A stretch of DNA of 64,000 nt. Source: Atriophallophorus winterbourni. Lineage: Eukaryota > Platyhelminthes > Trematoda > Plagiorchiida > Microphallidae. Below the pieces are notes generated by a model. It did not search any database, was not told the DNA's origin, and saw nothing but the letters and a program-made list of their open reading frames with translations. Shown here one piece after another: positions 10,159 through 20,152 of this stretch; position 1 is the stretch's first letter; each line of letters opens with the position of its first letter. The stretch spans positions 1 through 64,000 of the forward strand of contig JACCGJ010020780.1 of assembly GCA_013407085.1 (NCBI GenBank), given 5' to 3'. Made by a program: the position numbers and the translations under genes.

Positions 10159-10381
10159 TGTTTTATCTGTGGTTTGCTACTGTTGGTCCAGCCGTGTGGT
10201 CAGACAGTACACAACCGTTACAGAACTCGTCTATTAACCGAATGCAAAGAGTATCACAAGTGTGCGAATGCGTGAATATAATAGTGAGTGAAAATCATAA
10301 TTTGAACTCACCATCGATATTGATTGGTGATTAATCGATAGTTCGTTCCATGTCTATACAACAGAGGGTGCCCTCCTAACA
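10159..10381 (-). repeat. 3' LTR of gag-only element (unit 1)
   Basis: About 85-90% similar to 11514-11732 by eye. It is preceded (on the - strand) by the purine tract ACGGGGAGG at 10382-10390. Confidence 0.75.
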
Positions 10382-11471
10382 CCTCCCCGTTTAAGCTTGG
10401 TTGTGGTGTGGTTACTGTAACACGTCTTCCATCGGCTGACCTTCTTGGTTTGCATTCCGTGGTTTTAATTTGAGGCGGCTCTTCCTCCTCTGAATTTCCA
10501 TCTTCTAGGGTCTTGAAGGTGGTGAAGACAGGATAGGGATCATTTAACACTGAGTTCTTAAAATAGTTTGCCCGGCAGTAATTTTTGTTATGCTCCTTTG
10601 TGTTGCACCACTGACATCGGTGTTTCTTGAATGGGCAGTAACGCACAAAATGCCATTCGTCACATTGGCAACACTGGGATGAGGGCTTGGCGTCTTGATC
10701 GACACGATGATCATTCTGCCGGCTACTTTGGTGCTTGACGGCAACACCACCGGCTCATTCTGGCAGGGGTTTTGTTCGACCAGCGCAGTTTCACGCCTAA
10801 AATTTAGCAGTCTCTGGCATTCAGTTGTGATTGACTTCATGTTGATGTTCAGATCTTGGTCGAGTCGCGACAGTAGTCTCGTGCGAATATATTGATACTT
10901 CTCTGAATGCAAACCACAAATATCCGCGATCGAAATTGGTGTTCAGTCATATCTTTGAACTTGAACTGTTCACACGCTCTATTAACTTTTCCTGCATAAG
11001 TCACAAAACCATCGCAATCCTCTTTGACCAATTTCATGCAATTATATCGTCTGTTAAACAGAGAAGACTGTTGACAAAAGATTTGCTCAAGCAGTTGTAC
11101 AATCGGATCAAAAGTCAATGCACTTGGAGATTTTGGCAAAATTAAGTTGATAAACTTCTCATGTTCCAACGTGCCCAGTGTTCTGAGCAGCAGTCTCGTT
11201 TTTTGACCATCATCTGCGTTTTGAGGTCGGATTGAAAAATATCTTTGAACCTCTTGAACCAAAATTCGAAGGTGAGACCGCTTTCTGTGTGGTAATTGAA
11301 TTCGGGGATGCTGTTGATGATTGCTTCCACCACTGGATTTTGTACGTCAGTCTTCTTGTCTTCAGAAATGACACTCAGATTTTTCAAAAGTACCTGGATC
11401 AAACGGGCTTGAGCTTCTTGTGGTTGTGGTTGCTGAAGTATTGATTTTAATTTTTCTGCTGTGATTGCCAT
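10308..11471 (-). pseudogene. gag: Ty3/gypsy-type Gag, frameshifted (unit 1)
   Basis: It begins MAITAEKLKS at 11471. Pieces in different frames read on through a capsid-like region (FEFWFKRFKDIF, then KTRLLLRTLG, INLILPKSPSALTFDPI) to two zinc knuckles. The second is a canonical C-x2-C-x4-H-x4-C (CQWCNTKEHNKNYC, about 10585); the first is a shortened version. At least three frameshifts separate the pieces. The identical lesions in units 2 and 3 show that the element was already dead before those copies were made. Confidence 0.7.
10382..10390 (-). promoter_or_regulatory. Polypurine tract next to 3' LTR
   Basis: ACGGGGAGG on the - strand, immediately before TGTTAGGAGGG of the LTR, the position expected for plus-strand priming in LTR retroelements. 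Repeated in units 2 and 3. Confidence 0.6.
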
Positions 11472-11496
11472 TTCGAATTGCAGGGTTCTATTCTCC

Positions 11497-11506
11497 CCGT
11501 CGCCAA
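11497..11506 (-). promoter_or_regulatory. Primer binding site-like sequence
   Basis: TTGGCGACGG on the - strand, 7 nt inside the 5' LTR. The same TTGGCGACGG lies at the same relative place in the pol-bearing gypsy remnant (14733-14742), suggesting a shared primer tRNA. The tRNA is not identified. Confidence 0.5.
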
Positions 11507-11513
11507 GTTGTTA

Positions 11514-11732
11514 TGTTTGTTAGTTTGCTACTGTAGGCCCAGCCGTATGGTCAGAGAGAACACAACGGTTACTGAACTCGTTTATTCAACGAATGCAATG
11601 AGTATCACAAGTGAGCAAATGTGTGAATATCACAGTGAATTAAAATCATAATTTGAACTCACCATCGATATTGATTGGTGATTAATCGATAGTTCGTTCG
11701 CTGTCTATACAACAGAGGGTGCACTCCTAACA
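11514..11732 (-). repeat. 5' LTR of gag-only element (unit 1)
   Basis: The - strand start TGTTAGGAGTGC corresponds to 11732. The other end is at AACAAACA (11514). Confidence 0.75.
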
Positions 11733-11989
11733 TCATTCACATTTAATATTCATTTTGCATCGTTAATTATTTTTTGTTTAGTTACATTAATGAATCGTGA
11801 ATTGAACAACGTGAATCAAAACACTTTGGTGTGTCCCATTCACTTACGGATCGAACCGAATCGAAAACATATGACCACTACGCTATTTGCCGTGACGATA
11901 TCTAATAGGGTTACACTGAATTCGATCTTTGTGTGAACCAAACACCTTAGTACAAAACATTACAAACGATGAATACCTTCAAACTGTGG
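11733..11989 (+). repeat. Second copy of palindrome arm, first part (unit 1)
   Basis: The sequence after the LTR element matches the outer left arm of the palindrome (compare 8720-8980). It breaks off near 11989 at inserted sequence and resumes at about 13028. Confidence 0.65.
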
Positions 11990-12082
11990 CCTCAGGTGAA
12001 TCTGTATAAAACAGAAATTAAACTCTTTCTTTCTGTTTTAAAAATTACCAAACTAATTACTTCAATTACTCCACGTGACTTG

Positions 12083-12090
12083 TATAAAAA
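12083..12090 (+). promoter_or_regulatory. TATA box upstream of signal-type exon (unit 1)
   Basis: TATAAAAA lies 36 nt before the ATG at 12126. Conserved in units 2 and 3 (33645, 48219) but changed to TTTAAAAA in unit 4. Confidence 0.4.
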
Positions 12091-12125
12091 ACAACGTAGA
12101 TTGCAACTGTTTTTCTATTATATAC

Positions 12126-12200
12126 ATGAAATACTTATCAATTTTTGCGTCTCTTTTCTTGAAGCGATTCGGCGGCTTTTCAGAGTGTCAAAATTTAAAC
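12126..12200 (+). CDS. Candidate first exon with hydrophobic N-terminus (unit 1)
   Basis: ATG plus 24 codons, then donor GTGAGT. The start MKYLSIFASLFL is hydrophobic and signal-like, though interrupted by KR. The frame is open upstream, so a longer N-terminus is possible, but the TATA box position favours this ATG. Ends in phase 0. Copies: 33688-33762, 48262-48336 and the diverged 61621-61695. Confidence 0.45.
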
Positions 12201-12439
12201 GTGAGTGATCTTTCATGATACATCCTTACATAGCTAGCAGTGTCGAAACTATGAATTAATATTAGAAAGTATTTCTGCATTAATGCAAACTGGTCACGCG
12301 TTGAAGCTTCCAGTTTATGGCCAGTTGGTTTCAAGGTCAGTCTAGAATAGTTGAAATAAATCAATGATTTGTTCTGCCTGAACTGCTTACGATGTTGATG
12401 TTGTTTACATCGAGAACTCTATATTGTGTACAATTTATT

Positions 12440-12840
12440 GTTCACAAATTGGGGCTCACTTTAATTCGGCAAACAATTATGCTAGCAACACAAACTAAAA
12501 TGAAAGGCCAAGTTGAACAATGATACATATGAACCCAATTCGTAAAACTTGTGATATATCTGCACACACAACTCCCATGTACAATAACTTTTACCGGAGT
12601 TTGTCCAATAGTAGTACGAAATAGCTCGGTTATACGATTAAAACAAATGTTTCTTTTGGTGGTTCAAAGGTAAGCAAAATTTTGTGTAAGAGATGTCTTC
12701 GTAGTATAAACAATTTTGCAACCGGTAAGACGCGGACATTCTTTAAATGTCCGACCTATACCCTCGAACCACTGAAACGAACAATCATGCAGAATGGAAC
12801 AGACAGCACAAGGTAAAATACACATTCCCGATTGTAATAT
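12440..12840. pseudogene. Decayed coding-like segment, strand uncertain (unit 1)
   Basis: Homologous to 34000-34380, 48576-48976 and 60680-61080. In unit 2 a 98-codon + frame (34082-34378) covers it, ending ...NGTDSTR at an AGG-TAAAA border. In unit 4 a 167-codon - frame covers it. Here both frames are broken. I do not recognise either product. Confidence 0.3.
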
Positions 12841-13063
12841 TGCCGATAATCGAATGATTGTATTAAAAATAGTTCAAAGATATGACTGAAGACCAATTTC
12901 GATCGCTGATATTTGTATGTGGTTTGCAGTCAGAGAAGGATCAGGAGATTCGCATGAGACTACTGTCGCGACTCGACCAAGATCCGAACATCAACATGAT
13001 GTCAATCACAACCGCATGCCAGTGACTGCTAAATAATTCCATCTTATGTTTATATTTTAATAG

Positions 13064-13128
13064 TCTTCAATCACGCGAACAAAAGATACAGTGTCAATCG
13101 AACACCCCCGTAAGCTCAACGGAATCGA
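13064..13128 (+). pseudogene. Second copy of exon A, frameshifted (unit 1)
   Basis: Acceptor TTTTAATAG and donor GTAAGT are kept, but the block is 65 nt, one short of the functional copies, and the frame breaks in its second half. The unit 2 copy (34626-34691) is 66 nt but has an in-frame TAA. Confidence 0.55.
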
Positions 13129-13207
13129 GTAAGTTTGAGATTACGATCGGCATATTCGAATTACTTTATTTTACTTTCCTCGCTAATTCATATGCTTGTT
13201 TTTACAG

Positions 13208-13272
13208 TTTACATTTTACCCGCCTACGCCTATCCATATCGCTCACCGACAAGGCATCCAATGTCAACGCCG
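13208..13272 (+). pseudogene. Second copy of exon B, frameshifted (unit 1)
   Basis: Acceptor GTTTTTACAG and donor GTACGT are kept; one T is missing inside (CCTAT for CCTTAT), giving 65 nt. The same deletion is found in units 2 (34771-34835) and 3 (49344-49408). Confidence 0.55.
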
Positions 13273-13489
13273 GTACGTAATGATGTTTTGTAGTCACTAG
13301 TGATTCGTACGCTGCTATTTTATAGTGGTCTCATCTAAGTTCCGAGTCAATGTTTACCATAGATGTGCATTGCAATGGCGTGACGATCTTATGCTCAAAA
13401 ATGTTTGTAATCCAATTAGAGTGGAATAATATCTACTAGTGGCTCAACTTTATAGAAAGTAGTCTCCTGAACGGGGCATCTGCCTGCTA

Positions 13490-13935
13490 TCATCATGTGT
13501 TTAACGCTCAGCAACCGATAGAAACAACGTCTCTCCTGACGCTCAAATATGATGCTTCTACACAAACATGCGCTTGTGATGTACATCCATGGTCGAGATC
13601 TATCGAAAGATATAAACAACAGTAAACATGATTATTGTACCGAAGGATCCGCAGTTGCAGCTGAGAGAAATTGCTCTGTAGACCAGCATTAGAAAGCTTG
13701 CCTACAGTAGTTAATTTGTCCATCTACTACTTGTTAAAGAAGTGACGGATTCACTGTGAATGAAAAGCAAAAACACACATGTGGTTGAACAGGTTTGTCG
13801 TACCAGTCTTATAAAACAGTGGCATACAAGCGCTACTTGTCGTTTGACAATCTTTCCGGAAAACGTTCCAGAGCATTGTATGTACAAGCAATTCATCACT
13901 GCACTTGATACGTTAAATCGCTTCCGAAACTTTTT
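13490..13935 (+). pseudogene. Cysteine-containing coding remnant, unrecognised (unit 1)
   Basis: Open stretches on the + strand in shifted frames: one contains TCACDVHPWSRSIERY; a later one is VEQVCRTSLIKQWHTSATCR followed by HCMYKQFITALDTLNRF. The second frame is open over about 60 codons in all three copies; in unit 2 (35323-35538) substitutions keep it open. It looks like a decayed cysteine-rich domain, but I cannot name the family. Some shadow frames on the - strand overlap. Confidence 0.32.
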
Positions 13936-14732
13936 TTAATTATTATAGTCATTTCGCGCAAACACTGCCTCTAACATTTTCTAACGCTCGTCGATTATAA
14001 ACACCATTTCCATATTCAAAAGGCTGTTGCTTCAGTCAATATGTAGTAGCACATAAGGCGAATTTTATCATGTCACAGTGAATTTTCGTTCATGGAAAAA
14101 ATAAGTGAAAATCATGTTTAATGGTCTAAAATAGCATCGGGTTTGATAACAGCAATGGGCTGAGGAGAATTAAAATATTAATGAATAAAAACAATATGGA
14201 CAAATAGATTAAATATTATATTGGTAGTCGGGGAACGAATAATAAAATAACTTTTTTATTAAGTTTCAAACTCATGAAAGATGGTTGAGTGAATAACCGT
14301 AAAGGTAAACAGTTCCAAGTGAAACACGCACAGACAGGATGAAAATAGGTTTTTTCAGTTTAGGCGGGAATGAGGTTGTTGGGTGAGGCGACCTTACCCA
14401 AGACACGTGCGACCTCGGTAATGTCATTATCAGAACAGTGTGGATGCATGCTGTGACATGTTGTAACCTCACGCTTCAATGTCTTTATCCGAACATGCGT
14501 TGTCCTGCTCTGAACGGACTACTTTACCGCTTACTTCGAACACCCCCTCCTTTTATGTCTATAAACAGGACCTGTCGAGCTCTGGGCCTGGCGAACCTGT
14601 GCTCTGAGTCTCGTCTTGGTCATTGCATAACCATTCGTTGTCGTCCTATTCTCTGTCTCAACAGGATTTGTCTCTCGTACCATCTAGTTGATCCCTTGGT
14701 ACAAATGTCTCTCCAATCCAGTACATAGCAAC
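13936..14732 (+). repeat. Upstream part of gypsy remnant, probable 5' LTR
   Basis: The last part (about 14459-14727) is likely the LTR of the downstream gypsy remnant: it ends ...CAGTACA, then TAGCAACTTGGCGACGG, just like the LTR-PBS border of the gag-only element. The LTR start is not certain, because no second LTR remains. Both strands give chance frames (14272-14472, 14438-14728). Confidence 0.4.
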
Positions 14733-14755
14733 TTGGCGACGGAGAGTTTCCAATC

Positions 14756-15198
14756 ATGTCCCCTAAATCCGAAGTGTTTGTTTTACAAAAGCTGCTCGAT
14801 CGTCTACTCCAAATAAAAGGAGCTCTTATTTCTAACGAATGATCCTAAATCTCCATCTATCGAAACTCCCATGTCATCTATCATCGAATTTCACGTCGAC
14901 CCGGATAATAATGTGACATTCCGGCGTTATGATGATATATTTCGAACCGACATCAAAGACCTGGGAGATGACTGCAATGTTTGACATGCTGTTGCGTAAA
15001 TTGGGTGCAGCGGAATTATATAAATATTGCAATTTAATTCTTCCTCAGAATCCACGTTACCGTAAATTCGAAGAGATATTCGAAATGGAACGGAATCGTC
15101 TCGAGCAGGATCCAACTATGACACTCCAAGCCATCCAAGAAGAACACCAACGTCTCATGAACATTCAAAACGACTCCGCCCTCGTGACTAGCTTATAA
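14756..15198 (+). pseudogene. gag: Gypsy Gag remnant, internally deleted (unit 1)
   Basis: Starts MSPKSEV; after breaks it reads RRYDDIFRTDIKDLGDD and then LLRKLGAAELYKYCNLILPQ, a capsid motif shared by gypsy Gags. It then jumps to a distal Gag segment (NRLEQDPTMTLQAIQEE), implying an internal deletion. The zinc-knuckle region is not visible. Confidence 0.62.
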
Positions 15199-15359
15199 TT
15201 ATGGTGGTATATCAACCAAAACAGAGCAACACTCAACACCCGTCTCCGCATCTAACACTACAACCAAATCTGCCAAACACAACCCAGAAATCCAAGCCAC
15301 CGTATTCATGATGACATTGCGGAGAATGGCACTTTCACCTAAAATGCTCCCACAGAACC

Positions 15360-17278
15360 AATCGATGCAAGCAACGCAAAGATGGTTTCTGTCTTAAAAC
15401 AGCCAACCGGAAGACACCAAACAAAGGAAGAACGTTCTTCACACGTAGTCGCACCCGAACATCGAAACCCTTTCCACGGTCACTCAGCCTTTGTGCTAAC
15501 CAGCAGTCTGTAAATCCCATTGTTCGCAAATACACAACTGTGGAATTCAATAGTTATACTGTAAGATTGCAACTTGATACCGTTTCAAGCGCATGCGGAT
15601 CCTGATCATACTGTCCCTACCTGATGAGTGCAAACAGCACGAAACCGGTCGTGTGGTGTGTGCGCGACAGAAAAGCATGCAAATGAATATTGTGATACGG
15701 CTCCTGTTATCACCGTTATCTCGACAACAACATGGAAATCACTTGGCAACCTTAACTTGAACCCACAAGTCACTGAGCGATCAGTGCATGTGACGGTGCA
15801 CTGAACTTATACGGTCAGTTTCTCTGCGTTGTGAAGTTTCGTAGTTTTACGTATCCCATTGCAATCTAAATCTACTGGGTCTCGACTGGATCGAACATAA
15901 TTGTCTGTTAGAGCTACCGATAGCCACGATATGCGACCAAGCTCAACCTGTCATGGTTCATTTCTTCTCATCTAACATTTTACTGGAACAAATCGGAGAT
16001 GTATTTCGTGATAAACTACGGCACTGCATGAAATTTCAAGCTAACTTACATTTGCGTCCCGGTCGAAAACCTGTTTTTCGACCCAAGCGTCTGGTACCGT
16101 ACTCCTCTATCGAACAGGTAGACGCAGAACTCACTCGACTACAACAAGCTGGTTCCCTTGTGCCTGTCACATAATCTGCTTCGGCGGACCTAATTGTTGT
16201 CGTTAAAAAGCCAATGATTCGATCTGTAGTTGCACTGACTTCTCTACTGTACTGAATAATGCTCTAGAATCTAACCGTTACCCGATACAAGTTCCTGAGA
16301 ATCTATTCACAATCCTAAACGGCGCTACGTGCTATGCTAAACTGGATATAGCTGATGCTAACCTCCAAATAGAAGTCGATCCGGCTAGTCGCGAACTATT
16401 GATTATCAACACACATCAGGACTAGTTCAAAAAACAATGGATTGCCGTTCGGGGTAAGAACGGCTACGGCTGTTTTCCAACAAGTCATGGATACAGTACT
16501 TGCTGACCATCCCGGAGTAGCAGTATATATGGATGATATTTTAGTTGTCGGATCAACCTCCAATTAATTACAATCACTATAGTTGCAGTACTTCAATACT
16601 ACAGTTTTCGTCTACAACCGAAAAAATGCCAGTTCTATCATACATTAATCAAGTATCTTAGATTTATTTGTGATACATCTGGCCGACGACGAGACAAGGA
16701 AATCTTTCAGTCGATACCGGAAATGCCCGCAGCGGAAGACCGAGCTGCGTTGCGCTCTTTTCTTGGACTGATTATTCATTATAGCGTATTCATGAAAAAC
16801 TTATAAAAAATTCGAGCGCCTTTCAAATGCTTTTTGAAAAAAATCATAAATGGTCATGGGATTCAGAATGTGTCACAGCCAATTAAAACTAATGCTGTCA
16901 TCAGACCTACTGCTCACTCAATATGACCCTCGATTACGGATTACTGTTGCTGCAGATGCATCCCAGCATGGAGTGGGAACAGTCATTTTGCACACTCTGG
17001 CTGATGGTTCCCAGATGGCCATTATGCATGCTTCATAAACACTGACAAAGACTGAGCGGAACTACGGACCGATAGAAAAGGATGCAATGGCCATTGTATT
17101 TGCTGTTCGACGGTTCCATAATTTTTGTCACGGAAGACGCTTCCCCCTCTTAACTGACCACAAACCGTGACTTGCTGATTTTGCTTCAAGTCCACTGCAA
17201 AGATTAGCAATCACACTTCTCGGATATGAGTTCGATATACATTATCGCCGGAGCGAAAATCTCAGCAGCAGAGAGATA
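15360..17278 (+). pseudogene. pol: Gypsy Pol remnant: PR, RT, RNase H (unit 1)
   Basis: Protease active-site motif LQLDTVS (about 15567-15587). RT pieces LRPGRKPVFRPKRLVPYSS, YAKLDIADANLQIEVDP, GLPFGVRTATAVFQQVMD and the catalytic YMDD (about 16527-16540). RNase H ITVAADASQHGVGTVI (about 16948) and LTKTERNYGPIEKDAMA (about 17040). Numerous stops. The order and motifs are those of Ty3/gypsy Pol. Confidence 0.8.
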
Positions 17279-17443
17279 CGAACATCTAAATTGAACGTCA
17301 AATATGCGCGAGATTCGGATTTATTCCGTTTTATTCGGCTGGTTTCAAAGTAAACATATTTCGAACGAAAATCCTTTCGGAGGATATTAGGTAGTAAATA
17401 TGGAATAGTCAACTCCTTCAAATACTTGCGCGGCCACCTTTGT

Positions 17444-17548
17444 CACATGATAAAGAATTTCGTCCAGCTGTTCAACGATGAACAATCACTCCCGAAGAAT
17501 GGTGGAATGAAAATTATTGATACGATGATATGTACTAATGCAAAATGA
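17444..17548 (+). pseudogene. Counterpart of the 1441-1734 frame tail
   Basis: The same reading frame and stop as the end of the unit 1 frame are kept over 34 codons. The upstream part is deleted or scrambled. Copies in units 3 and 4 (about 38591 and 53504 onward) look the same. Confidence 0.28.
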
Positions 17549-18664
17549 CTTATGTTTCGTTAGTAAAGCGTTTAAGTTTGAGCACTTACACACCGAGAAG
17601 ATGTTCAGAAGATTTAAGAATTTATGGTCTCAAAAAGCACATAACCTCACAATTACCCTAGCATAGGAAGTGTTCTTTAATGAAAAATTAAGAACAAATA
17701 ATCATGTAATGGCACGTATAGTCCAGTTTAATACTTGCCATGAGACAACAGGCATTTGTCGTTAAATAATTATGAAAAAATACGTGTCCAAATATGGAAT
17801 GAAATTTTCGATGCTAGGAGCGATAAAAATACTTTCGGGGAGGGCATTCTGAAGGAAACAGACACGGAAAGGATAAAAATACCGGCGACAGATAATACTG
17901 GAATGGGGAATTTGTAGAATCGCCAAGTGACTGCGTGTACTTTGTGACTCACGGTATCCAAATAAATGGTTAAGGGATGATTTGGGTTATGTAATAGAAG
18001 CAAGCATGTAAATAACATCACAATGCACGCTGTTCTTTAGACTTTCGCATACCCAGACTCTAAGTGGTGTACCTAGTTTAACTAGATATTATACCTTTCG
18101 AAAGAATATGACACAGTTGGTGCAGCAGTCGTTGTGTTGCGTTCAGTGGCCTATAGATTGTTAAACATTCAGTATTAATTCCTCTGTGAATAAGATTGTT
18201 TAAATTAGACCAACATATTCAAATCTCTCTCGGTATCATTAAAATACTGCTCTCAATTTTGGCTGCTTCAAAGTAAATATATTTCAGTAACGCATTGCAG
18301 CTTTAAGTTTGTAGCATTTCTACTTTTATCCGTTGGGTTTACTATGGTTTTTTTTCGAGATGACGTAATCGTTGTATTTATTGTAACAAGATCGGTGCGG
18401 AGTTCCCATTTTTGACTAGTAATCGGTTAATGACTTTATTGTCTATATACCGAACTACGAGCTCAATATAAGCTTCATCGGTCACAAACTGAAGATGACT
18501 AATATATATTGCATTATCCTATCCAAATAATATGGAAAGTTCTAGGGACCAGCAACATCGGTTCCACAGAATTTTGATAAATTGCCACATAGTAATGGAA
18601 ACAATCACTTGATAATAACACGAATGTCAATTTTGTAAATCAAAGGTATAATACTATTTTCCAG
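17549..18664. other. Unit interior, no recognised gene (unit 2)
   Basis: Counterpart of 1735-3095 with many small indels. It contains the EIFDAR/KETDT frame remnant near 17780-17920. The - strand frame 17770-18021 overlaps that remnant and is not conserved in unit 1. Confidence 0.4.
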
Positions 18665-18777
18665 GTGGAAATTTATTAGCGAATAAGAAGGAAATCATGT
18701 TTCTGCATGAAATCAGAATGGCTCGGCAAATACCATCTCAACGACGATTAGAATATCTTCTTTCACTAATGCAATAA
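18665..18777 (+). CDS. Candidate 3' terminal exon, unit 2
   Basis: The acceptor TATTTTCCAG is followed by 2 nt and then 36 open codons ending in TAA. The unit 4 copy is the same length with one conspicuous change (Ser to Phe) and the same stop, while surrounding DNA has indels. The residues are charged (GNLLANKKEIMF at the start, RRLEYLLSLMQ at the end). No donor follows, so I read it as a last exon. The upstream exon is not identified and the parent gene is unknown. Confidence 0.4.
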
Positions 18778-19497
18778 AAACACGTCAGGTGTTAACAATA
18801 TAAGGTAAGATTCTATTATTAAGCAGTACATGAAAAGCAATCAGCGGGTGTGGTTTGCACCATAATAGTGGTTTTCTCAACTTTTCTACTGTCTTTTAAT
18901 AACTCAAATTGGTAATTTTTCTGACTTTGTGCTTAAACTTGTGACTGTTAGGTCAAACATAATTGAAATTTTTAATTTAATATCAGGTTCGGCGATGCCA
19001 ATCAGCCATGTCCATTTTGCATAGAGCCAGAATGAATTTCGCATGCATTTTCTCTTCCAGATGTACATTAGTAATTCCATCATGAAGTCGTCGGTGTGCT
19101 TTACCACTTACGAAATAGCTGCAGCTTTGTATAATTAGTTTTCAAAATAATAGGAATATTTTACTGCTGATTCGAGCATCTGACTAGTTGAACTAAAGTA
19201 TCAGGGGTTTATAGAGGATCGAATGCAATGTCTGAGGTTCTACACTTCGTTGCAAGGAAGCATTCGGTGTGATGATTGATCCAATAGGCGTATCTCTTAA
19301 TCCGCACGTAGCCACTCAGTTTAAACATCAAAGCATTATCATTAAATTTCCTGGAAGGTTTAGTATAAATAGTAGTGCGAGTGAGATCAAGTATAATAAT
19401 GGATAGGTATGATAACTGCAGTATTTATTGTTAGCACATATAACCGTGTGTATCTTGAATTTAATTTACGATTCGTTTTCTAAAAATCTTATCAGGT
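18778..19497. other. Segment kept only in units 2 and 4
   Basis: Deleted from units 1 and 3 between short similar sequences (TTTCGAAAAATC / TTTCTAAAAATC). It includes a possible acceptor with a short frame FGDANQPCPFCIEPE-stop (18987-19035) that is unchanged in unit 4. The - strand frame 18904-19107 is not supported by other features. Confidence 0.35.
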
Positions 19498-19710
19498 TAT
19501 CAATCAATCAATTAATATAAATTTTCATTCATCATTAGGTCATCGAGGTCCATTGGGTCGGTTCTTTTCTCCAATAAATGTGATATCATTTTAACCACCG
19601 AGCAGGGTGTTGGGCTGCCCTTACTGGGTCTGGGTTGAACGCAATTCCGAAAGCACAACAACCTGGCAGTATACGAAAGTCGAATGATGTATCCGCTGTC
19701 ATCCCCCAAT
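19498..19710 (-). repeat. Degenerate retroelement 3' end, unit 2
   Basis: The longest copy of the block, with a 65-codon open frame on the - strand (19512-19709). It ends in a CAATCAATCAATT-type tail on the + strand. It probably comes from an old non-LTR element; the family is not assigned. Confidence 0.38.
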
Positions 19711-20107
19711 GTGGTTCAGTTAGTTTTTCATAGTAAACAGAGCAAATCGATTTACCACGATTCAACGTAGAGCAAATTTACACAGCGGAATTTAATTGAA
19801 CTAGAGTAATTGTGTTCGGCATTTAGTTTGGATCTATGACAGAAATGAATTAATTTGTCTCATGCCACCACTAATGTATCCACTTATAAAGGTACAAATT
19901 TAAGATCGTTCAAATCGATAATCAAGGTGTCCGAGTTCGTTACCAAAAAATATTGACCATGTTCTCGGAAATGCTAAAGAATGCTGATCCGTATATTGCA
20001 TCCCAAGTTAATAGATAATCATGACTACTCATCATCAGCAAATCCCTCCGAATATTCGCAGATCGCACCACCGCGAAGTGGAAGATGAAAAGTATTTAAT
20101 GATGTTT

Positions 20108-20152
20108 TTCGGTAACGTTTCACTTCTGATGCAGAAGCTTCGTCTGATCAAG
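20108..20152 (-). ncRNA. Decayed hammerhead-like motif, family I (unit 2)
   Basis: On the - strand: CAGACGA (mutated core), AGCTTCTG-CAT-CAGAAGT hairpin, GAAACGTTACC. Helix II is still good (6 of 7 pairs). Confidence 0.42.

Larger units (their letters stand above)
10159..11732 (-). mobile_element. Gag-only LTR retrotransposon (unit 1)
   Basis: Two related LTRs of about 220 bp (10159-10381 and 11514-11732), each beginning TGTTAGGAG and ending in CA on the - strand, flank an internal region of about 1.1 kb with a gag frame only. A primer-binding-site-like TTGGCGACGG follows the 5' LTR, and a purine tract precedes the 3' LTR. In unit 3 it splits the sequence ACCACATT / TCATTCACATTTAAT, consistent with a 4-bp CATT target duplication. 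There is no protease, RT or integrase, so it is non-autonomous. It is nested in a second palindrome-arm copy. Confidence 0.75.
1328..17278 (+). repeat. Tandem array unit 1
   Basis: Homology to the starts of units 2-4 begins at a shared CGAACATCTA (about 1328, 17279, 38426, 53339). The unit holds gene fragments, short exons (5699-9439), a palindrome (8709-10158), a gag-only LTR element (10159-11732), a TATA-headed exon (12126-12200), a cysteine-containing remnant and the gypsy pol remnant ending at 17278. The early part (1328-2600) differs from unit 2 by many substitutions and indels. The 2626-6240 part is almost identical to unit 3. Confidence 0.88.
14733..17278 (+). mobile_element. Ty3/gypsy retrotransposon remnant (unit 1)
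   Basis: PBS-like TTGGCGACGG, a gag remnant from the ATG at 14756, then protease, RT and RNase H remnants full of stops and frameshifts. It stops abruptly inside the region after RNase H (IHYRRSENLSS), where array-unit sequence starts. There is no integrase and no 3' LTR. Confidence 0.8.

Noticed and set aside
10695..10895. + strand frames within the gag regions (10695-10895, 10936-11145, 11232-11444 and copies)
   Set aside because: They are shadows of the - strand gag; the gag motifs and zinc knuckle fix the coding strand.
14438..14728. + and - frames at 14438-14728 and 14272-14472
   Set aside because: They lie in the probable LTR of the gypsy remnant; no protein motif.
17770..18021. Hydrophobic - strand frame MMLFTCLLLL (also 38835-39167 and 53748-54080)
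   Set aside because: Looks like a membrane protein, but unit 1 does not keep the frame, while the + strand EIFDAR/KETDT frame is kept in all units. Probably a chance frame.
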